Shown here in pieces: positions 21,875 through 35,083 of a DNA stretch of 64,000 nucleotides. Numbering within the stretch: the stretch's first letter is position 1; each line of letters starts with the position of its first letter. Below the pieces are notes generated by a model. That model was given only the letters and a program-made list of their open reading frames with translations, was not told the DNA's origin and did not search any database. A program made the translations under genes and the position numbers. The DNA comes from Tolypocladium sp. Sup5 PDA-1 (taxonomy: Eukaryota; Ascomycota; Sordariomycetes; Hypocreales; Ophiocordycipitaceae), in the NCBI GenBank assembly GCA_000750105.3, contig JPHH03000045.1:206926-270925 (forward strand), given 5' to 3'.

Positions 21875-22671
21875 GGCAGAGGCAGGACGACCTGGATCGT
21901 GACGATGGCGTTGGTTCAGCGAAGGTGGGTGCACGCAACCGCAACAACCGCAACTACAGGCCTTGGCTTTGGCGTTCTTTGGCATTTTTGTTTTTGTCGG
22001 CGGATATTCTTATTGGGCACATATATACTACTTCTTAGGCCGGCATTCGAACCCCCAGGTAAACGGGCCAAGGGGCGCGCGGCGCCTCCTGTTATCCTCT
22101 TGCGCCAGGGGATACTTCAGGGCACGGAAAATGCCTGCCTCTATATAGCAGGCATTGTTTGTAGGCACTTCAAGTTCAAACTTGCGAATGGGACCACTGC
22201 TGCAGATGGCAGCCACCTCCAGAAGCACACATGGAAAAGTGTACGCTGAGACATTCACCAGTCGCGCCACCACTGCTGCTGAGATCATGGTCCATCACCA
22301 AGGCACGCACGCCGCTGTATATATCTTGACACAACTATTACCAACACATTTGCCACAATGCTCTCCTCCCGCGCTCGCAGCAGTCGTCATCTTATCCACC
22401 TTGTTTAAATCTTGCCGAGACCCCTCGACGCTCTATGCACACATTCGTTGCCGGGAAGCACTGGTTTCATCTCGTCCAAAACCCAAATGCCCGGCGCCAG
22501 GTTCCCCTTCTCGAGAGTCGGTGGATGTTGAAGCAGGAATATGTTGAGAAAGAAGAAGAAGAAACGGGCCACGCCATGGCTACCGCGGCTCGGCTCGACG
22601 CCAGTTCAGGTCAGTGGCCAGATATACGCCCTTCGTGATTTCCGTCGACGGACCTGCTGGCTCGTCATCTC
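21875..22671. other. Intergenic between convergent genes
   Basis: 0.8 kb holding the two 3' UTRs. A short AAG/GAA microsatellite lies near 22546-22563. No gene recognised. Confidence 0.45.
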
Positions 22672-24118
22672 TCACGAAGAATCGTTGCGCTTGATGAAGT
22701 ACGCCCTGCGCAAGAGGGTTAGCAGCTGGACTTTGGGGCTAGGAGGGCAGGGTATGATGGGAAAGGTACTCATACTTGGAAAACTCGTAGGCCGACCAGC
22801 AGATGGCCGTGCTAGGCATGGTCGTCACAACCCTCGGCCGGACACCCTTGAAGAAGCCGCGGAAGCCTTCCCTCCGGTAGAGAAGCTGGCACCCGCCAAG
22901 AAAGCCGTTGACATTGCGAACCTGGGGATCCGACGACGTGCCGCGAGTCTGCAAAATCGTCTTGATGACGTCCATTGGCGTCGTCAGACCAGCCGCAAAA
23001 CCGCCTGCTACGGCGCCAGCCAGACAGTGCGTCAGGGGGTCGTAGGTTTTCTGAGGGTTCATTGCCGTCGAGATGGACTCGTAGGCGAGGAACTGCAGCG
23101 CGGTGAAAGGGACCGTCATGGACAGCGTGGTCGGGTAGGAGATGTAAAAGGCGCCGAGGCCCTCGTTCCTGTAAACGTACTTGGCGCAGTCGACCATGGA
23201 ACGGTACATCTTGCTCGAGTTCTGGATCTGCATGCGCTGCTTGATGACTAGTTGGCGAGACTCCCGTCAGCCTAGCGCCCGGTCGCGGAAGGGGAGAAGA
23301 TGCACATACCGTCAAAGGGGTTCATGAAGGCATCACTGGCAATGGTGGCGGCGGCACCGCTAGTCGCTATCGATTTGCGCGTGTCAGTCCCAATCCATGT
23401 GAGGGGAGGGGGGAGAAGAGTACACACCAGCGGCAAGAGGGTGATGGACGCCGGCTTGATTGCCTCCCATGGCATGCTTGACGGCCTCGTATGTCGCAAA
23501 GTAGACGGCATGGGCAGGTCCTAGGCCGGGCCCCTCGGTCAGCAAAGATGGGCGGGAGTGTGCGCAAGCTGGGAATGCTCACCGGCCCCGACAATGACAC
23601 TAGACATGCCACGCCACAAGCTGAAGAAACCTTCGCCTGAGGCTATTTGATAGGTGCTCCGCAAAACTCCGGTGTGCGCTGTTGTCGTCGTGCTGGGGTT
23701 GAGAACCTGCATTCGGGTCTGGCAGTGGTCAGTCAGCATGGGCCAATTGAGCATTACGAGGGCGAACAGTCTGTGCCGGTGGCCGTACCTTGATGGCGTC
23801 AATGGGATACATGACGGTGTGTTCCTGGCGGGCCAGTCAGTGAGTCAGTCTCCTTGTGCATCTGTCATATCCGGGCTCGGCTCGGCTCGTGGCTAAGTGG
23901 TGAGGGAGGTGGTGTCCGACGTACGGCGATGCCAGCAAAGGCGCCCGCGGCCATGTTCTGGAGCAGGGAGAAGTTGGGGGGGAGCGATTCGTAGCTGCGG
24001 GAGAGAGAGAGAGAGAAAGCCTGTCAGCGCGACGCAGGGCAGGGAGGCCGGGGTGATGGATGGTGGTGGTGGTGGCTCACTCATAGTCCTCGACCGGCTC
24101 GGCACTTGGCTGGGCCAT
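22672..24118 (-). CDS. Mitochondrial iron carrier, mitoferrin (Mrs3/Mrs4)
   Basis: Eight exons on the minus strand: 24118-24081, 23994-23925, 23824-23789, 23718-23583, 23520-23428, 23366-23310, 23247-22776 and 22705-22672; 311 residues. Three mitochondrial-carrier signatures mark the three repeats: YPIDAIKTRMQ, NPFDVIKQRMQ and TPMDVIKTILQ. The N-terminal YESLPPNFSLLQNMAAGAFA and the central MGGNQAG resemble Mrs3/Mrs4/mitoferrin, the inner-membrane carriers that bring ferrous iron into the matrix for haem and iron-sulfur cluster assembly. All introns are 50-110 nt with GT..AG ends, and the exon-phase arithmetic closes exactly. Seven introns is many for a fungal gene of this size. The start at 24118 is the first ATG in frame with the conserved part. 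Confidence 0.88.
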
Positions 24119-25478
24119 TTCGGCCACAGCTTCAGAAGCTCTGCCGAAGGCCTTGGAGTCGAGGGCAGCCAGGTTGACAACTGGGACGGGGGCCACGCAA
24201 ATGCTGAGTTTGCGACGCCGGCTGCTGGACGTCTAGTCGCGCGCGCGGGCGAGGCTGTGCTGTGGTAGTGGTTCTGGTCACGGTGGTGGTGTTGGTGGTG
24301 GTGCAGCGAGCGGTGCGGGAGCGGAGGAAAAGGAGGACAGATGTCGCCGAGGGAGTGACGACGACGGCAGCGGCGGCGGCGACGATGCGGCCCGCGCAGA
24401 GAAGAAGGGCCCGGCGAGAGGGAGCGAAGAGTGAGGTCGAGGCTCAGTCGTCGGTGTCGACGGGCCCGAAGACGATGCAGGTATTCGCAGGATATAGTGA
24501 GGAGGGAGGCAGGCAAGGTATGCACGGAGCCAAGGTAGGCAGGTAAACGGAAGTCGATGATGTCTGCCCGCTGGCAAAAATTTCCCGTTCTGCTGCTCCG
24601 TTGACGGCCTCGGAGTCCGGCGCCTTGGCCAGTCCAGCGACTTACGGGGCACAGTGCTGGCGCCGCTCCCCTGCGCACTGTTCCACACTTGTGCGACCCT
24701 GGGCGTCGGGTCTCCCAGCCAAGCCACAGCATGGCACGCCCTCGCTGTAAATGCATGCCCGTCGGCGTGCGAACACAGTGCCAAGCCGCCACCCGCACGC
24801 GGGCGAGCTCCTCGACGAGCTCCAAAGAGTACCTATTCGTACGAATTACTTGGCACGAGTACTTGTACTTGCTTCATCATGTCCAGTCTTGCCAGTTCTC
24901 GCCTTGCGTCGACAAGAAACACCCTCCACCGTACCCATCTCGGTTAAATGCCCCGAAGCTCTGCGTACACGTACACATGCTGGGTTGCTAATTACCTTGC
25001 GTCGCGTCCCCAGCACCGCACAGCACCGCACACGCAGCGCATCGTATCGCAGCGCATCGTAACGTATCACCGACCCGACCCGGCCGACGGCCCCGGCTCA
25101 GCTCGGCCTCTCCCTCCACCACCTCCGAGCCAGCCGTCAGATTCAGATTCAGGCCTGCGCCGACGACTGACAGTCTCGCCGAGCCTCGGTCACAGACTCA
25201 CAGCGCGCTCGCCCACAGCTGCATGCCTAGCACGGAAGCAACGGCCATGTACTTCGTAGTCCGTATGTGGCCGTTGCGCCCACTGCTGTCCAGCGTCTCC
25301 GCATCGTCGCCAAATCATAAACGGCCTTGTATCACTCACTCCCTCTACCTAGGAATTTGCTTGGCTGGCTATCAAACAAGGCCAATTCCTCCTTCCTTGA
25401 ATCATGCAGCTTCAAGGGCCCCGGCACTCTCTCGCCCCCTTGCCGCCCACCACGCACGCCCAAGGTACTGCTACTGTG
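24119..25478. other. Intergenic, mitoferrin upstream and ATG9 downstream
   Basis: 1.36 kb. GTG/TGG trinucleotide runs lie near 24268-24303, a CGCAGCGCATCGTA tandem near 25035-25065, and a TACTTCGTA palindrome at 25250-25258. No gene recognised on either strand. Confidence 0.45.
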
Positions 25479-28338
25479 CTACACTACACCTCCTCGCCGG
25501 TTGTGTTGCGTCTGCCGCAGCTGGTACAGCAGCCCCAGCACGCCCGGCTCGGGTTCCTCGGCGTTGGCCGCGCTGTTCTCTCGGCTCAGCCCATTTCCAG
25601 GAGATGTCTCCCATGTCGACTCTCCCAGTATCCCTCCGCCTTCGTACACGTCCTCGTCGTCGGCCAGCTTCCGGCTCTCGGCTCCGTCTTCCAGCGTCTC
25701 CTCGATGATCTGGCCCTCGCCGCGATACGCCCCGCGCGGGTGTCGTGACCGGTGCAGGCTCCTCGCCCCCAGGCTGGCCCCCGCCGCCGGCTGATGGTGC
25801 GGATCCAGCAGCACAGATGCCATCGGTGACGGATGCGCCAGCCCCGGCCCGGCCCGCAGTGCCCGTGACGCGCCCAACCCAGCCGCTCGGCTCCGCGCCC
25901 TGCCAGACTCGGCCACTCGCCCGACGTGCGACCCCTGCATGTCCGCGGCCAGCGTCGGCGAGTTGAGGCTTGGGAATGCCGGCGGTGGATGAAACTGCTG
26001 GTGCACCCCTGGCGGCATATGCCCCGGGATCCCCGTCTTGGGGTTGACCACGTAGTTGTCGAGGAAGCCGTAGTATGAGGCCGCCATCTTTCCGTGCTTG
26101 GTGGAGTAATAGTCCTCGCGGACGTCGTGGCCGGCCCCTTGCTGCGCAGCATTGCCGAATCCCTTTTTGAAGTCGAATACGGCAAACGAGCACACGTAGC
26201 CTAGCCCATCCACATGGATGGTAAACTCGCGGAAGAAGTCGACCACCTGCTCGCTGCAACGGGGCAGCGAAAAGAGCAGCAGCATCGGTGTCGTGATGAT
26301 GCCCATGACTTCCTCCAGGAAGATGACAACCTTCATCTTGTACAGCTCCGAGAACTCCTGCTTGACCTCGAAGCTGTGCAGCCGCCCCTGCCAGTGGTCT
26401 GGCGCGTAGTGCGTGTACTCAATCACGTTCCGCAGAGCGTACTCCGGGTTGAACACGCTCGTCTCCTCCGACACCATCCCGCGCGTCATGGCCCAGATGC
26501 CTCCGAACACCCCGAGATAGAAAAGCACCGTTCGGTCTTGGGTGATTTCGAACCCGAGGAACAGCTCCGAGTCAAGGACCGTGCATACCGCAAGCACGGC
26601 AGTAATAGCCCCGGACATGAAGGCGACGCTTCGGGCAATCTCTTCCGTCATCCGCTTCGGAAACTGCTCTATGTAACGTGTTGCAAACGGAAAAGACATG
26701 TGTAGCCTCTCGTAGAAAATGTGCGGCAGCTCATTGAACTCTCGGAACTTCCACTCCGCGAGCGCAGTGTACTTGCGCGCCGCGGCCAGCTTGGGGTCTT
26801 TCTGGTATTCCTGGACACGGTGTAAGCTGTCGCCCCCAACACGGCACCCTCGCCAGCGAGTGGGAGACTTACGTTGTAGTACGTGAAAAAGTACACAATG
26901 ATCACGTACGCAAGCACCACCGGCGCAAAGATGAGGTTCAAAAGCCCGGCAAAGTACAGGCGCTGCTTCAGCTTCTGGCTGAGAAGACCTCTCCGGTCAG
27001 TCCGCAGAAAATCTTGCCGCACCTGCCCAAGTTCGTTAAACGCCATGTCTATGATGCAGAAGTGCAGATACCATTCCATCGTCTTGGAGAATAGCTGTCT
27101 GCCTCGCAAAAATGGCAGCGGGAGTGAGAGATTCAGGACGTCCTTGTTGATCATGGCGATGAGATAGTTTTCCTTGCGCATCAGTCGGTTGGCAACGTCG
27201 TGGGCATCTAGCCTCTCCTTGGATTGGCTGCCGATGAAGCGGCGTAGGTTCGGCGGCATGTTGGTTGCCGTCTTGGGGTTCTGGTCACGCAGCGTCATGA
27301 TCCGAGCAACGATGTCTTGCCAGGACACTGTCTGCATATCCTGCTCCGGAATCTCTAGGAGGTGAACAAAGAAGTCACGGACGTAGATGAGCCGTCGGAT
27401 TTCGAAGAAGTACTGGACGGATTTCCAGATGAAGAAGAAGGAATAAAGCCAGATGCCAAAGTTCCAGACGCCCGACATGTTCCGCGTGCACCGCTTGATG
27501 ACGACTTGGCTCAAGGACTTGCTATGCGGCACCTTGCCATAGTCGACACATTGGCTGAGGAACGTCAGCAGCACGGCCACAAACAACGTCTCCCTACTGC
27601 TTGTCAGCCAAAGGCGTCTTGGGTCTGCGTGCGCGAGGGCCATGGTTCAACTGACAGGAGCCACAAGGCATTCGAGCATAGGATGCATATCAGGCCGCCT
27701 CCCTCGTAGTAGTCATACACGTCTCGCATGAAGCTGTCTAGATTCGAGGTGTTAACCCATCTCCAGAGCGCTTTTTCTCGCCGGCCGCCCGGGACGACGC
27801 CTGCCATGAGGGATCTTGGGTGCGACGCAGACGGCCGCCCGTTGCTGTCATCTTGGTGGAGGCGTTGTTGCGCGGTCGCAGCCTCCCATTGCGCCTGGGA
27901 TCGACCGCTTGAGCTTCCGGCAGCGTGTGGAGGCCGTGGTTGAGAGTGACGGCTAGCGCGCTCTCGCCGGGGCGGGCGCACGGGTTCTGCCTCGTTGGGC
28001 TCTACCAAAAGCGATGCGGGGACATCATTGTCGGCATCGTCATCGTGGACTGGCCACCCTGACGATGCCTCGCGTCGACCATGATGTTGTCTTGTCGCCT
28101 TGCCCAACTGGCTGGTGCCGTACGCGGCGCTGTCAACGGTCATGCGACTGTCGCCGGCCGTAAGGCCTTCTGCATCGAAGTCGTTGAATTGCTGCCGCAG
28201 GTTTTCTTCGTCCACGTTCAGCGCCGTCCCCGCTTCCAGGTCGCCGTCGGCGTCGTCGTCGTGGGCCCGCAGCTCCTCGTAGAACGATCTGGTGCCTCGT
28301 GAAGACGGGGCAAGGCGGCCGAAGAGGTTGTTGGCCAT
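25479..28338 (-). CDS. ATG9: Autophagy protein ATG9, lipid scramblase
   Basis: Three exons: 28338-27656, 27596-26873 and 26810-25479; 912 residues. The acidic N-terminal cytosolic tail is followed by the membrane core, including WKSVQYFFEIRRLIYVRDFF, the re-entrant-helix region DIVARIMTLRDQNP, YFAGLLNLIFAPVVLAYVII and FLEEVMGIITTPMLLLFSLP with its PRCSEQVVDFFREFTIHVDG continuation. These are hallmarks of ATG9. The long C-terminal tail ends GVLGLLYQLRQTQ, as in fungal homologues. ATG9 is the only multispanning core autophagy protein; it scrambles phospholipids in vesicles that seed the phagophore. Intron 1 has donor gtcagt and a close branch site (ctgac), so its acceptor at 27597 is slightly less certain than the rest. 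It is divergent from COG6. Confidence 0.93.
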
Positions 28339-29387
28339 GTCGAGCTTGCGTGCGCTTAGAGAACGGCTCGGGCGCGACTCAGCATGCTGCTATCGTGGTC
28401 TGAAGGCTTTGGTCGCTCAAAGGTTGTTCGTGGATAGAATCAAGTAATAAGGGAGGCAGGGGTGAACTATGCTCGGTCAGCGACAGACGTCCCGGGGCAA
28501 GTCGCGACACCTTGTCGATGGCAATTCGAGAGCCTTGGGCAGGTCGCCAGAGGCCGGTCGTCTGGATGCAGTCATGTGGCTACTGGGGGAACATGATTCC
28601 CAAGCCATGTGCTTATCCACCTGCGGCTCTGCGAGCAACAGGCAACGGGGAGGTCAAGTGACACCAGAGAGGATGAGGTGCAGTGCGACAAGGCAGGGTG
28701 TAGGTACCTACCGTCCTTTCACGATCCCTTTCTTCCGCGCCGTCGCTCTCCTGTCGGGCGCGAGCTATATCCATATATCTGGAGTCTCCCGCGTCCTTGG
28801 CGCAAGCTGGATCAGGGTTAGATGATGTTGGTTTACTGCACGGAGCACGAGCTGGTCACCCGCGTCGCATGGCGCGGAGTGTTGGGACGGGATGCGCAAG
28901 GTACCTCCTCCTTGGGTGCGTTCCTTGTGCGTGGGTACTTGCACTTACATGGTGGCCGAGGCGGGAGGCAAGTATTCGTGCCTACGAAGTACCTAACCTA
29001 TCTCGCCGGTACGTCAGGCAGCTGGCACGCGGGCCAAGGCGGTGGCTCGCAGTTTTGCCAGGCATACCTATGCAGCCCGCTCACCGCCTGCCCACGGGGG
29101 CAGAGCACGGCCCGATGCGACCGCTCAGCACACTGTGCAGTGTCCAACGTGTGGCGCTGGGCAGATGGCACGCAGGCCACCACGATCACAATCAGCCAGT
29201 CAACCGTCACCAGCGCAGGCATTCTTGATATACCTGGCCTTACCTACCTACCTTGGCAGTGCTGCCTCCAGAGACAGCCTACGCCATCGACGACCTTTGA
29301 ACCGGTGCCCTTCTAGGATATTTGGTTCGGCACATTGAGTAATGGGGTTTCCTCAGCTCTCCTTGGACCCGGAAAGCCTCCCCGACC
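28339..29387. promoter_or_regulatory. Divergent upstream region ATG9 / COG6
   Basis: 1.05 kb between opposite start codons. GGTACCTACC-type repeats and a TACGAAGTA palindrome (28983-28991) are present. No gene recognised. Confidence 0.4.
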
Positions 29388-31508
29388 ATGGCCCCTGAGC
29401 CCTCCTTGTCGTTGGACAGCCTGCCTCAGCCAGACATGCTGAGCGCTGGTCTCCTCTCCCCTCCAGGCACCTCGGCATCTTCAGTCTCTAAAGGCCCCAA
29501 TCCTCTCGCCGCAAAAGTCGCTGCCGTTCTGTCCACTGCTTATTCCGACGCCGAGTTCCGTGAGGCCTTGTCCCTTCTCGACGAGCGAGGTGTCGGGAAT
29601 GATGCGAGAACAAGGCGCCAGATCCGACTGGATCTACACAAGGAGGTCATTAACAGCAACGGCGTCATCGTCGATGAGTTCGGGCGCGTCGCAGAGGTTT
29701 GTTGGTCCACGGCCCGTCGCATCTCGCTCTAACGGCTTGAGCAGCAGTTACGTCGTATAAGAGGCACCCTCGGAAAGCTGAATGCCGGGTACGAGGACAT
29801 GAAAGCCCAGGTCGTTTCCGCCCATGCCGAGACTCTTCCAGCTCTGACAGAGGCCGCGTCGCTCCTAGAGCAACGGAGGCAGGTGGAGACAAAGCAGAAA
29901 GTCTTGGTAGCCTTCAAGGCACACTTCATAATGTCAGACGACGAAGTCGCAGCCCTGACATCGACAGCTGAGCCCGTCGACGACAGATTCTTCAACTCCC
30001 TCCTGAAGGCGAAAGGGATCAGCCAGGACTGCGAGCTGTTGCTCGGCTTTGAGAGACAGACCCTTGGCTCGGATTTGATGGAACAGACATCCAAACATAT
30101 CAACTTTGGCTTCCAGAAGCTCTACAAGTGGGTTCAGCGAGAGTTCAAGACTCTAAATCTCGAGAACCCGCAAATGAATTCGTCGATCCGGCGAGCTCTG
30201 CGGGTCTTGGCGGAGCGGCCGTCGCTCTTTCAAAACTGCCTCGACTTCTTTGCCGAGGCGCGGGAGCGGATCCTCTCGGACGCGTTCCAAGTTGCTCTGA
30301 CCGGGAATGCGTCCTCGGGTATGGAGGATCCAACCGTCAAGCCCATCGACTTGACGGCACATGACCCCCTTCGCTACGTGGGAGACATGCTTGCATGGAT
30401 CCATTCCGCTACCGTGAGTGAGCGCGAGGCGCTTGAGGTCCTGTTCATCGCAGAAGGAGAGGAGCTTGCCAAGGGGCTCAAGTCGGGCCGGGATGCTGAA
30501 ATTTGGCGTCTTGTGGCTGATGAGGACGACGATGAGAGCGACTTCAACGCGCTCAAGGCGCTCAGTGATCTCGTTGACCGAGATGTCGCAGGCGCATCTC
30601 GCGTCCTTCGTCAGAGGGTTGAACAGGTCATCCGCTCAAACGAGGAAACCATCCCTGCGTACAAGTTGGCCACGCTCATCAACTTCTACCGCGTGACGTT
30701 TCAGAAGCTCCTAGGCACAGGCTCTAATTTGCTCGAGTGCGTTGGCAGTCTCGAAGAAGAAGCGCTACGCCAGTTTCGGGCCCTTGTCAGAGACCGCATC
30801 GCTGCTCTTCAAGGTGAATTTCAGCACGCACCCTCGGACTTGGGCCCACCGAACTTCCTCCACGATGCCCTGACGCAACTGGAGGCAATCATCAAGACCT
30901 ACGAGACGTCGCTCTCCGCATCTGAGGACCGGGAAAGCGAGTTTGAAAACGTGCTAACTGAGGCATTTGAGCCATTCATGTCGGGGTGCGACAACATGGC
31001 AAAGTCGATGGAGCCGCCGAACGACGCGATATTCCTCATCAACTGCAGGCTCACGGCGGCCAAATGTCTCGGGGCGTTCGGCTTTATGCGGCGAAGAGCC
31101 GGCCACCTCCGGGAGAGCGTTAGTAGCGAGGCCACGGAGCTTGTTGCAAACCAGCACGCCTTCTTCTGCGATGGTTCCGGGCTGGGCCCTTTGTTGAGCG
31201 GCGACAAAGCGACGCCTGGCGGTGCTCGAGATGACTTGAGCAAAGAGACGCTTGGACGGGCAAGCCAGCAGCTGGATGACTTCCTGCCCTCGGCGCTGAT
31301 GGATGCCATGGAAAGGTTGAAACATTTGCAAGACGCGATGCTTGCGCGTGAAATCACAGAAGGGGCTGCCAGTCAATTTTGCGTGGACTTTGAAAAGCTG
31401 GAGCAGGCCGTCAAGAAGAAAGATGAAGCGGCAGGGGGGGGAGATGAATCCGGGCTACGCTCCGTGTTCCCAAGAACATCGGCCGAGATCCGGGTGCTGT
31501 TGTCTTGA
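29388..31508 (+). CDS. COG6: Conserved oligomeric Golgi complex subunit 6
   Basis: Two exons, 29388-29696 and 29745-31508; 690 residues. The intron is only 48 nt and has a CTAAC branch site. The N-terminal text NPLAAKVAAVLSTAYSDAEF and RQIRLDLHKEVI, followed by coiled coil (QLRRIRGTLGKLNAGYEDMK), is characteristic of COG6. The middle contains HINFGFQKLYKWVQREFKTL and the conserved RALRVLAERPSLFQNCLDFF. COG6 belongs to lobe B of the COG tether, which captures vesicles recycling Golgi glycosyltransferases. Length matches the family. The region around residue 600 (PLLSGDKATPGGARDDLSKE) is a variable loop. Confidence 0.92.
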
Positions 31509-32521
31509 GCCGAGATATGGATTGCCGCATCCCAGCTCCCAGTTGACGTCGACTACGGGATCAATTGTATGCACTACGGGTAGAGATAGGGTCCAAGGGT
31601 TGGCGAGGGCGTTGCGAGGGCGGTGCGAGGGCGTTGCGAGGGCGGCGTCGGTGGCCTTGCGCTACCAGCAGTCACGGCTGGAGCTGTGGAAGTTGACTGT
31701 CGGGTGTCTTCGATTTCCTGCAGATGTGGTTTTCTAGATATGCTGCCGAGAACAAGGATGAGCCGAGGGCGACTCCGGTACGACGCACCATCCCTACCCG
31801 AGGTGCGGAGCATGCCAGGCATGTTTCAATTCAGTCAGTGGGCCATCATCTCCAAGTTGCGCCGAGAAGTGATGTGCCAGTCTTCGTCGTCGTGTGCCGC
31901 ATTGCTTGCTCGAGACTTCGTACTCGTAGTGGGTAGTGGCTGAGGAGGATGGAAGATGAGGCTATGCAAGCAGGTAGGGCCAGCGCTACCTAACCTAACC
32001 TACCTTACCTTACCTTACCTAACCTTACGTCACCGACCGTAACCATCGCATCCCACCCGCTGGCTGTCGCCCAGGTCGTGCCAACTTACCATTTTACAAC
32101 CAGTCGTACCTACACGGCCGAATGTCCCTACCCAAGGTCCCTGGTAGGCAATAGTAGCCAGTGGAGGCCAGCTAACAATAGGTACAGAGTACCAGCCAAG
32201 GTACCTCACGGTCCAGTGCCTGAGCCATCCCCCCTTCGGTGCGAGCGTGCGTGCTTGCTTGGTTGCTTCGGTACCTGCTTGCGAACGCAATCATCACTTC
32301 AACTTCAGACTCTGGCCCGGGGTTTGTTGCCTCCGCCGACGTCAAGTGCTGATCCTACCCTACGCTCTTTTCTCGACGTTCAAGCTGCATCCGGTCCCCA
32401 GATTTCGACTGCCCTGCACGCGAGCGCCCGCACCCGCATGACCCAGGCGAAGGAGCGCCAGCCACTTGAGCACACAAAGGTTCATGATTGTTGGGGCTGT
32501 TATGCGCCTGTGGCCCCTGCA
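31509..32521. other. Intergenic with minisatellite and CCTAA/CCTTA tracts
   Basis: About 1 kb. A GC-rich 12-bp-type repeat (GCGAGGGCGKTG) lies near 31600-31648. A run of CCTAA/CCTTA units lies near 31988-32027; it is not the canonical fungal telomere repeat. No gene recognised. Confidence 0.45.
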
Positions 32522-35083
32522 ATGTTGCGCAACAAGGCCTTCACCGTCCTCCAGAAGACGTACGACGACAGCTACCTGAGCTGCTCGACCGCCGTCTACT
32601 ATGAGGGCCAGGTTTGTCTGCCCCGCGGGAGAGTGTTTTTGCGCGGAAATCAGGCCTGCTGATGACGAGACATGTGCTGTCTAGGGAGACGAGCTCGAGG
32701 CCATGCGCCATTGGAGGAATGCTCTCGATCACATCTACGAGCACCACGCCACCAAGGCAATCCCCGGATATGGGCCTCAGACCGATACCGAGAAGGCATT
32801 GGTCGAGGCACTCAAGGAACTCGAGCTGCAGTGCAAGGAACGAATCGACCTGTTGGAGGCTCTGCGAGTGTCACGACAAGATGGAATCGCCGCGTCGCCG
32901 TCAAGTGCCAGACTCTCCAAGGCTCCCGAGCTCCACGACTCGACGAGTCGGACCAAGGGTTCCATTGGCCAGGGCAGCATCCCCGCCGTCACCTACTCCC
33001 AGCTTTCACGCCCGTCCCTCCCGAATCGACCTTCTCTCCTGGCGCGGACTTCGTCCGAGAACGCCGTCGTCAGTGGCCCCAGTCCCGGCATCGATCCGCC
33101 ATCCTCCATGAGCCCAATGCCCAGGACGCATTCGCCCAAGCTGCCGCCGAGGCAAGATAAGGCAGTCCGCTCGCCGAGCCCAGACAAGCACACCATGCGG
33201 ACCACGCTGCGCTCTAGCAGAGCAGGCGACAAGGCTTCCAAGCCGGCACGAAAATCTCCCAAGCCGGTAGCAGAGGGGCCAAGCAAGGCCGCCACGCTGG
33301 CGTGGAGCGCCCTTGGCTCCCGAGAACGGCTCTTGAGGGGGCCTTCTACCGACAGCGGCCCATCTACGTCAACCCCTACCCCTCGCAAGTTGTCAGACCA
33401 GCTCCCCAAGTCTGGGCAATCTCAGCTCCAGTGGGATAGCCACTCGAGGCGCTTAGTCACACCACGCGACCCCGAGTCTGTCTTTAATGGACTACAGTCG
33501 ACAGGAAGCCCGCGGCACTCGGACGACTACTCGTACTCCAGGCCATCCCTTCTCTCTGTGAGTGCGGCATCAAGTGCCTTGAATTCTTCATCATATCACG
33601 AGGCCTCGTCCTCGGACCAGCCGCCGAGCCGGCCAGAGCGCGGTCCTCCTCCGAGGACTACGCCGGTGCCCGGGCCCCCTTCGAGGCCTCCAAAAGATGA
33701 GCAAGCCAACGGCACCGGGACGGCCGACGACTTGGGAGAATTTTCCGAGAAGAGGGGTCCATCCAACGCCCCAGTGAGGAGAAATGCCGTCGCGAAGCGA
33801 CCTGCGCAGGCACCACAGCCAGGAAGCGTCGTCCCTGATCAAGAGCGAGCCAATCGAGCTCGACGTCGTGAACGGCAAAAGTCACGGCAGGTATCCGTAT
33901 CCAGCACCTCTGAAGACGACGCGACCAATTCTGCAAGCAGACTGCGGGCCACAAAGCGTAAGGAGGCCCCCATGAAGTCTGTGTCCCAGGGTGCGTCATC
34001 GGACGAGACTGTTGGCGAGGAGAGCTCGACCGACGCGGCCTGGAAGAAGAAGCAGGCGTCTATCCTGAAGAACTTGCCTCCGGGCATTGACGAAGCCGCG
34101 GCCAAGCAGATCCTTAACGATATAATTGTTCAGGGAGACGAGGTTCACTGGGGGGACATTGCCGGTTTGGAGATAGCCAAAAATGCGCTCCGAGAGACGG
34201 TCGTGTACCCGTTTCTGCGGCCAGATCTGTTTATGGGACTTCGGGAGCCAGCCAGAGGGATGCTACTTTTCGGTCCCCCTGGAACGGGAAAGACTATGCT
34301 GGCTCGCGCCGTGGCCACCGAGTCCAAGTCGACCTTCTTCTCCATCTCGGCGAGCAGTCTAACAAGTAAGTATCTTGGAGAGTCAGAGAAACTCGTGAGG
34401 GCCCTCTTTGGCCTCGCCAGGGCGCTGGCGCCGAGTATCATATTCGTCGACGAGATCGACTCTCTCCTGTCCCAGCGATCTGGGTCCGGGGAGCATGAGG
34501 CGACAAGAAGAATCAAGACGGAGTTCCTAATCCAATGGAGCGACCTGCAGCGGGCAGCGGCTGGACGGGAAACTACAGAAAGGGACAAGGATCGCGGTGA
34601 CGCCAACAGAGTCCTGGTGCTGGCCGCCACGAACCTGCCCTGGACAATCGACGAGGCCGCAAGAAGACGATTTGTCAGGCGCCAATACATACCGCTTCCG
34701 GAACCACACACCCGAGAGACGCAGCTCCAGACCTTATTAGGTCAGCAGAAGCACAGTCTCTCGTCAGCCGACGTTGGAAGGCTGGTGAAGTTGACAGAGG
34801 GTGAGCCGCAACCTCAAACGCCGAAATATTGAGCATGTTGACTAATGGAAACACCCGGACAGGCTTCTCGGGATCAGACATCACGGCCCTGGCAAAGGAT
34901 GCCGCCATGGGCCCCTTGCGGTCGCTTGGAGAAGCACTTTTGCACATGACAATGGACGAGATCCGGCCAATCATGCTGGTGGACTTCGAGGCGAGCCTGG
35001 GCATGATCCGGCCCAGCGTTAGTAAATCAGGGCTGAAGGAGTATGAGGACTGGGCCAAGGAATTCGGTGAGCGAGGTGGTTGA
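32522..35083 (+). CDS. AAA ATPase of the spastin/fidgetin/Sap1 type with MIT-like N-terminus
   Basis: Three exons, 32522-32611, 32685-34800 and 34863-35083; about 808 residues from the chosen start. An in-frame ATG at 32439 would lengthen it by 28 residues, so the start is uncertain. The N-terminus (KAFTVLQKTYDDSYLSCSTA, then ELEAMRHWRNALDHIYEHHA) looks like an MIT helical domain. About 400 low-complexity residues rich in S/P/R follow. The AAA domain carries Walker A GPPGTGKT (about 560), Walker B IIFVDEID (about 615), the pore region SKYLGESEKL and a Vps4-type C-terminal helix. Members of this meiotic clade sever microtubules or remodel ESCRT-III; yeast Sap1 is the nearest named fungal relative. 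The exact role is not inferable from sequence. It converges on uS17m. Confidence 0.85.

Noticed and set aside
22040..22065. Possible tRNA T-loop on the minus strand (GGTTCGAAT-like)
   Set aside because: The flanking bases do not form a T stem and no matching acceptor or anticodon arm is visible.
23893..24825. 310-codon minus-strand frame upstream of and overlapping mitoferrin exons 1-2
   Set aside because: Low-complexity S/P/R/H translation; it covers the mitoferrin start in a different frame.
31988..32027. Internal telomere-like CCTAA/CCTTA tract
   Set aside because: Units are mixed CCTAA, CCTTA and CCTA, not CCCTAA; better explained as simple sequence like the other CCTACC runs between genes.
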